This document shows, in pieces, positions 6,714-8,792 of a stretch of DNA of 8,792 nucleotides; the first letter of the stretch is position 1; every line of letters starts with the position of its first letter. Source of the stretch: Streptomyces xylophagus (GTDB lineage Bacteria; Actinomycetota; Actinomycetes; Streptomycetales; Streptomycetaceae). The stretch covers positions 1-8,792 of the forward strand of contig NZ_JNWO01000062.1 of NCBI RefSeq assembly GCF_000716435.1, written 5' to 3'. Both the position numbers and the translations under genes were made by a program. The notes beneath the pieces were generated by a model. That model was not told the origin of the DNA. It searched no databases and saw nothing but the letters and a program-made list of their open reading frames with translations.

Positions 6714-7700
6714 CTAGGAGATCATGCCTGGAATGGAGTTGTACGCAGCCGGGTACAGGCTGCGGTTCCCATTGGTCGACGCCGGCGCCAGGGCTGGTGC
6801 GCCCCCGGCGGCGGGAGTCAGCGGCTGCCGGGTGGCGGGTGGCGAGACGGTGACCGGGAGCCGGAGGACTCGGCCGCGCGCGGCGTACCACTGGTAGCAG
6901 GCGCCGATCAAGTGGTCGGTGCGGGCACTGTCGAGCTCGCCCTTGTAGTCCATGATGTCGGCGAGGGCTTCGGCGCCGCGGAGGGCGAGTTGCTGCCGGT
7001 CGTCGAACACCCCGCTAGGGATCGCCTCGGCGTGGCCGCGGATGGGCGTGCTGGAGATCTGCTCGACGAGTTGGCTGCCGTAGCCGTCGATCTCGACCGG
7101 CCACCGGTCGGACGGGGCCCGGTCGATCCCGAAGCGCGCCGCGATCGGCGTACTGCGCAGGATCCGGTAGCACCGGCCGGCGATCGCCGGGAGCCCTTCG
7201 TCGCGACTCCACGCCACCGAGGCGCCGGTCCGCTGCTCCAGGTAGACCTTCAGATAGGGGTGCATCATCCGCACCGTCGCCCGCAGGATCTCCTCGGACG
7301 TGTCGTACACCCGCTCCGAGAACGCCGCGGCAGCGGCCAGGAGTTGATCGCGCAGGCCGACGAAGCTGGTGTCGGCCGGTGGTCCCGGTAGCCCGGTCAT
7401 GCCCTCAGCGCTCGCACACTCGCCGAACAGCCCGACGAAGATGTCACGCCGCTGTTCGGGGGAGAGATAGTCCTCGTGATACCCGTACCGTGAGCGCAGC
7501 TTGCCGAGGTCGCGCCCCAGTTCCCCGTCCACGCGGCGATACAGCTGCGGCCGGTCGAAGAAGTCGAGCGAGACGAGATGGGCAAGGTCGATCAGGCAGT
7601 CGAGCTCCTTGAAGAAGTAGAGGCCAGCCACCGCCCGGTCGCCGCCCATCCCCGCTGGTGCGGATCGGGCTTGGTCACTGGCTTCGGTTGCATCAGGCAT
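6714..7700 (-). CDS. Uncharacterised 328-residue protein, first gene of the cluster
   Basis: I do not recognise this protein. It starts at ATG 7700; the alternative ATG at 7707 runs into a stop after four codons. A G-run (about 7709-7714) gives a weak binding site. Residues 20-270 look largely alpha-helical and rich in aromatic and charged residues (FFKELDCLIDLAHLVSLDFF at 29-48, RYGYHEDYLSPEQRRDIF at 71-88, MMHPYLKVYLEQ at 145-156). From about 283 the tail is Pro/Ala/Thr-rich and ends in LYPAAYNSIPGMIS. There is no signal peptide, membrane segment or obvious catalytic motif. It sits 24 bases before the 1206-residue gene, so the two are probably one operon and may act together, for instance as an accessory or chaperone for the large protein; that role is a guess. 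No TTA codon was seen. Codon use matches its neighbours. Confidence 0.75.
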   Translation of the reverse strand: MPDATEASDQARSAPAGMGGDRAVAGLYFFKELDCLIDLAHLVSLDFFDRPQLYRRVDGELGRDLGKLRSRYGYHEDYLSPEQRRDIFVGLFGECASAEGMTGLPGPPADTSFVGLRDQLLAAAAAFSERVYDTSEEILRATVRMMHPYLKVYLEQRTGASVAWSRDEGLPAIAGRCYRILRSTPIAARFGIDRAPSDRWPVEIDGYGSQLVEQISSTPIRGHAEAIPSGVFDDRQQLALRGAEALADIMDYKGELDSARTDHLIGACYQWYAARGRVLRLPVTVSPPATRQPLTPAAGGAPALAPASTNGNRSLYPAAYNSIPGMIS

Positions 7701-7718
7701 ACGTCATGCCCCCCGGTT

Positions 7719-7748
7719 GACGATATTTAGTGCCTTTAAAGGACGATA
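7719..7748. promoter_or_regulatory. Candidate operator: palindrome flanked by direct repeats upstream of the cluster
   Basis: An AT-rich island in an otherwise very GC-rich region lies 19-48 bases upstream of the ATG at 7700. It holds a perfect 10-bp palindrome CCTTTAAAGG (7733-7742) and two direct copies of GACGATA (7719-7725 and 7742-7748) spaced 23 bases apart, about two helical turns. I could not find a convincing -35/-10 pair reading toward 7700; CTAAAT is the closest -10 look-alike. The placement fits a regulator site controlling the cluster. Confidence 0.4.
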
Positions 7749-8089
7749 CTGAGCCTTACGTGTGATTACCATCCCGGCGCTGGCCCGCGTCGTTCCACAA
7801 CGGGCCTGGGCGGACCGCCACTTCGCGGCCGTGGGAGGAGTGAGTTCAGGCTTGGCAGCCGACCCTCGTGCTCATGCTCGTCGAGCAGCGCGACCTCGAG
7901 GCTGGCCTTGTCGCCGAAGCGGCGGAAGCGGGGGCCGAATTCTCCGAGCGGCTGCGCGGCCAGGGGGTGCCCTGGCCTGCTACAAACCCGCCGAGGTGGA
8001 CGCGCTGACCGACGGCCCGGGTCCGATCGCGCCCGGGCTGCAAGTGCTCAGCCCAACGCAGCAACGCCCCGCAAGCTTGACAAAGCTGA
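7749..8089. other. Stretch without a convincing gene
   Basis: Frames through here are broken or have poor composition. From 7853 to 8008 the plus strand reads LVLMLVEQRDLEAGLVAEAA, then a Glu/Ala-rich piece, with GC-rich third positions like real coding DNA. It has a stop just upstream and ends at TGA 8006-8008, and its only starts (GTG 7868, ATG 7874) have no binding site. It may be a gene remnant of unknown origin. No RNA gene or repeat was recognised. Confidence 0.35.
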
Positions 8090-8116
8090 TTCCACAGAAT
8101 ATGGATCTGGCATGCC

Positions 8117-8548
8117 ATGTGGCTGGAGCGCATCGACCGCAAGGCCGCCGAACTGCGGAAGCGTCAGGCCGTAGAGGAGCGCGGCCGGGCGTACCGCCCG
8201 CCAGCGCCGGACTGGTTCCTCGAACTAAGCCGCGCCACGGGGGACCCGCTGGCCGTGCATGTCGGCGACTGCGGCATGACCGGCCGTCGAACACGGCCTC
8301 TCGGCCGGGATGACGCCCGCCGCCTCCTTACCACCGACGGGGTGCCAGCCTGCCCAATCTGCCGACCGGACACCTCACTGCACATCGTGGACTTAGCCAG
8401 CCCCTCCTTTGTGGCATTCGTCCGCAGGGCAGCGGGGCCCTCCTCGCCCGCTGAAACAGGTCCGGCCCGTCGCTACGGGGGGAAGCGACGGGCCGGACGG
8501 CTGCCACGGTCTCATACTCAGCGTCTCCGGCGTGCCGCATCCTGCTGA
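8117..8548 (+). CDS. DUF6233-like protein, possibly lacking its natural start and stop
   Basis: Residues 1-93 match the pattern I know for the DUF6233 family, small proteins of unknown function multiplied in Streptomyces: WLERIDRKAAELRKRQAVEE, then RPPAPDWFLE, a VHVGDC block (Cys52), RR..RPLGRDDARRLL and ACPICRPDTSLHIVD with a CxxC pair (Cys79, Cys82). Function is unknown; the cysteines may bind a metal. The frame is open from 8090, and its codons there read FHRIWIWHA, also family-like, but contain no start and follow a TGA at 8087-8089. ATG 8117 has no clear binding site. So the N-terminus is probably truncated. Relatives usually end near the LHIVD block; here a TTA codon (Leu93, 8393-8395) follows it and the frame runs on through a perfect inverted repeat into an Arg-rich tail that looks non-native. 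Confidence 0.6.
   Translation: MWLERIDRKAAELRKRQAVEERGRAYRPPAPDWFLELSRATGDPLAVHVGDCGMTGRRTRPLGRDDARRLLTTDGVPACPICRPDTSLHIVDLASPSFVAFVRRAAGPSSPAETGPARRYGGKRRAGRLPRSHTQRLRRAASC
8460..8498. terminator. Perfect 15-bp inverted repeat, probable bidirectional terminator
   Basis: Arms 8460-8474 and 8484-8498 are exact reverse complements of 15 bases, with a 9-base loop holding six Gs. The very stable GC stem lies between the convergent DUF6233-like gene and the HNH-like gene that ends at 8600. No T-run follows, as is usual in Streptomyces. It falls inside the 3' extension of the plus-strand frame, which argues that the frame's tail is not natural. Confidence 0.7.
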
Positions 8549-8599
8549 ATTCGCCCCCGCACCACGACAGTTGCCTCTCCGGGTGCGCGGCGGGGTGCC

Positions 8600-8792
8600 T
8601 CAGCCGAGTCCGAGTCGGCTGAGGGCGGTGGTCCAGTCGGTGACGATCGCCTGCTGCGCGGCGGCGAGGGTGACCTTGCCCTTACAGACCGCAGTGTGCA
8701 GCTTCGTCTCCACCGGATCCTTCGCGTTGTTGACCCCCGAGCCCTTCTTGTGGCCGGGGTCGGCGGGCTCCACCCACAGGTTGCGGTAGTCG
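8600..8792 (-). CDS. C-terminal fragment of a putative HNH-nuclease-like protein, cut by the window edge
   Basis: The last 63 codons of a minus-strand gene are visible, ending in TGA at 8602-8600. The start lies beyond the right edge. The fragment reads DYRNLWVEPADPG, then GVNNAKDPVETKLHTAVCKG, then VTLAAAQQAIVTDWTTAL. The order NLW-x-E, N-x-K-D-x-V-E, V-C-x-G, L-x-A-A-Q-x-x-I-x-x-(D/N)-W matches the C-terminal part of small HNH-like proteins whose catalytic DH/LELGG block would lie just upstream, outside this window. The call rests on that pattern as remembered, without the catalytic residues in view. The gene converges with the DUF6233-like gene, with the strong hairpin at 8460-8498 beyond its stop. 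A small 7-bp inverted repeat (8601-8621) overlaps its last codons. Confidence 0.55.
   Translation of the reverse strand, partial: DYRNLWVEPADPGHKKGSGVNNAKDPVETKLHTAVCKGKVTLAAAQQAIVTDWTTALSRLGLG

Noticed and set aside
7762..8313. 183-codon plus-strand open frame
   Set aside because: Arg/Ala/Gly-rich composition and overlap with the better-supported DUF6233-like frame from 8117; only a short middle part looks coding-like.
1..8792. CRISPR array, tRNA, rRNA or long terminal inverted repeats
   Set aside because: I saw no regularly spaced repeats, no cloverleaf-like sequence and no matching inverted ends around the recombinase genes.

Overview
The window is very GC-rich, with the strong third-position G+C bias of a Streptomyces-like actinomycete. 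A DUF6233-like gene, a paired tyrosine-recombinase set of the type common in actinomycetes, GTG starts and a rare TTA leucine codon all fit Streptomyces or a close relative. That assignment is inference from family knowledge, with no search behind it.

Left part (1-2375): mobile-element remains. The C-terminal half of one tyrosine recombinase (TnpA-like, minus strand, running off the left edge) lies 5'-to-5' against a long tyrosine recombinase (TnpB-like, plus strand, 360-2375). Both have lost their natural N-termini at a junction near 315-335. The plus-strand gene also has a frameshift near 452-462 and a Gln where its relatives carry a catalytic-box His. The small third protein that usually follows such a pair is absent. 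I read this as a decayed Tn554/RIT-type recombinase module.

Middle part (2558-7700): a minus-strand cluster read from right to left. It starts with an unrecognised 328-residue, mostly helical protein. Next, 24 bases on and behind a strong ribosome binding site, comes an unrecognised 1206-residue multidomain protein, with an N-terminal carboxypeptidase-regulatory-like beta-sandwich, a long central region with a dense His/Cys block, and a C-terminal NlpC/P60-like cysteine hydrolase segment. Last come a possible 31-residue hydrophobic peptide and an overlapping STAS anti-anti-sigma-type protein. The large gene has a TTA codon at position 102, which in Streptomyces suggests bldA (developmental) control. 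An AT-rich stretch with a palindrome and flanking direct repeats lies just upstream of the first gene. This cluster is the best candidate for an undescribed system here.

Right part (7701-8792): a stretch of about 390 bases with no convincing gene, then a DUF6233-like plus-strand gene that may lack its natural start and read past its natural end, then a perfect 15-bp inverted repeat. The window closes with the C-terminal fragment of a minus-strand, HNH-nuclease-like protein. The two right-hand genes converge on the inverted repeat.
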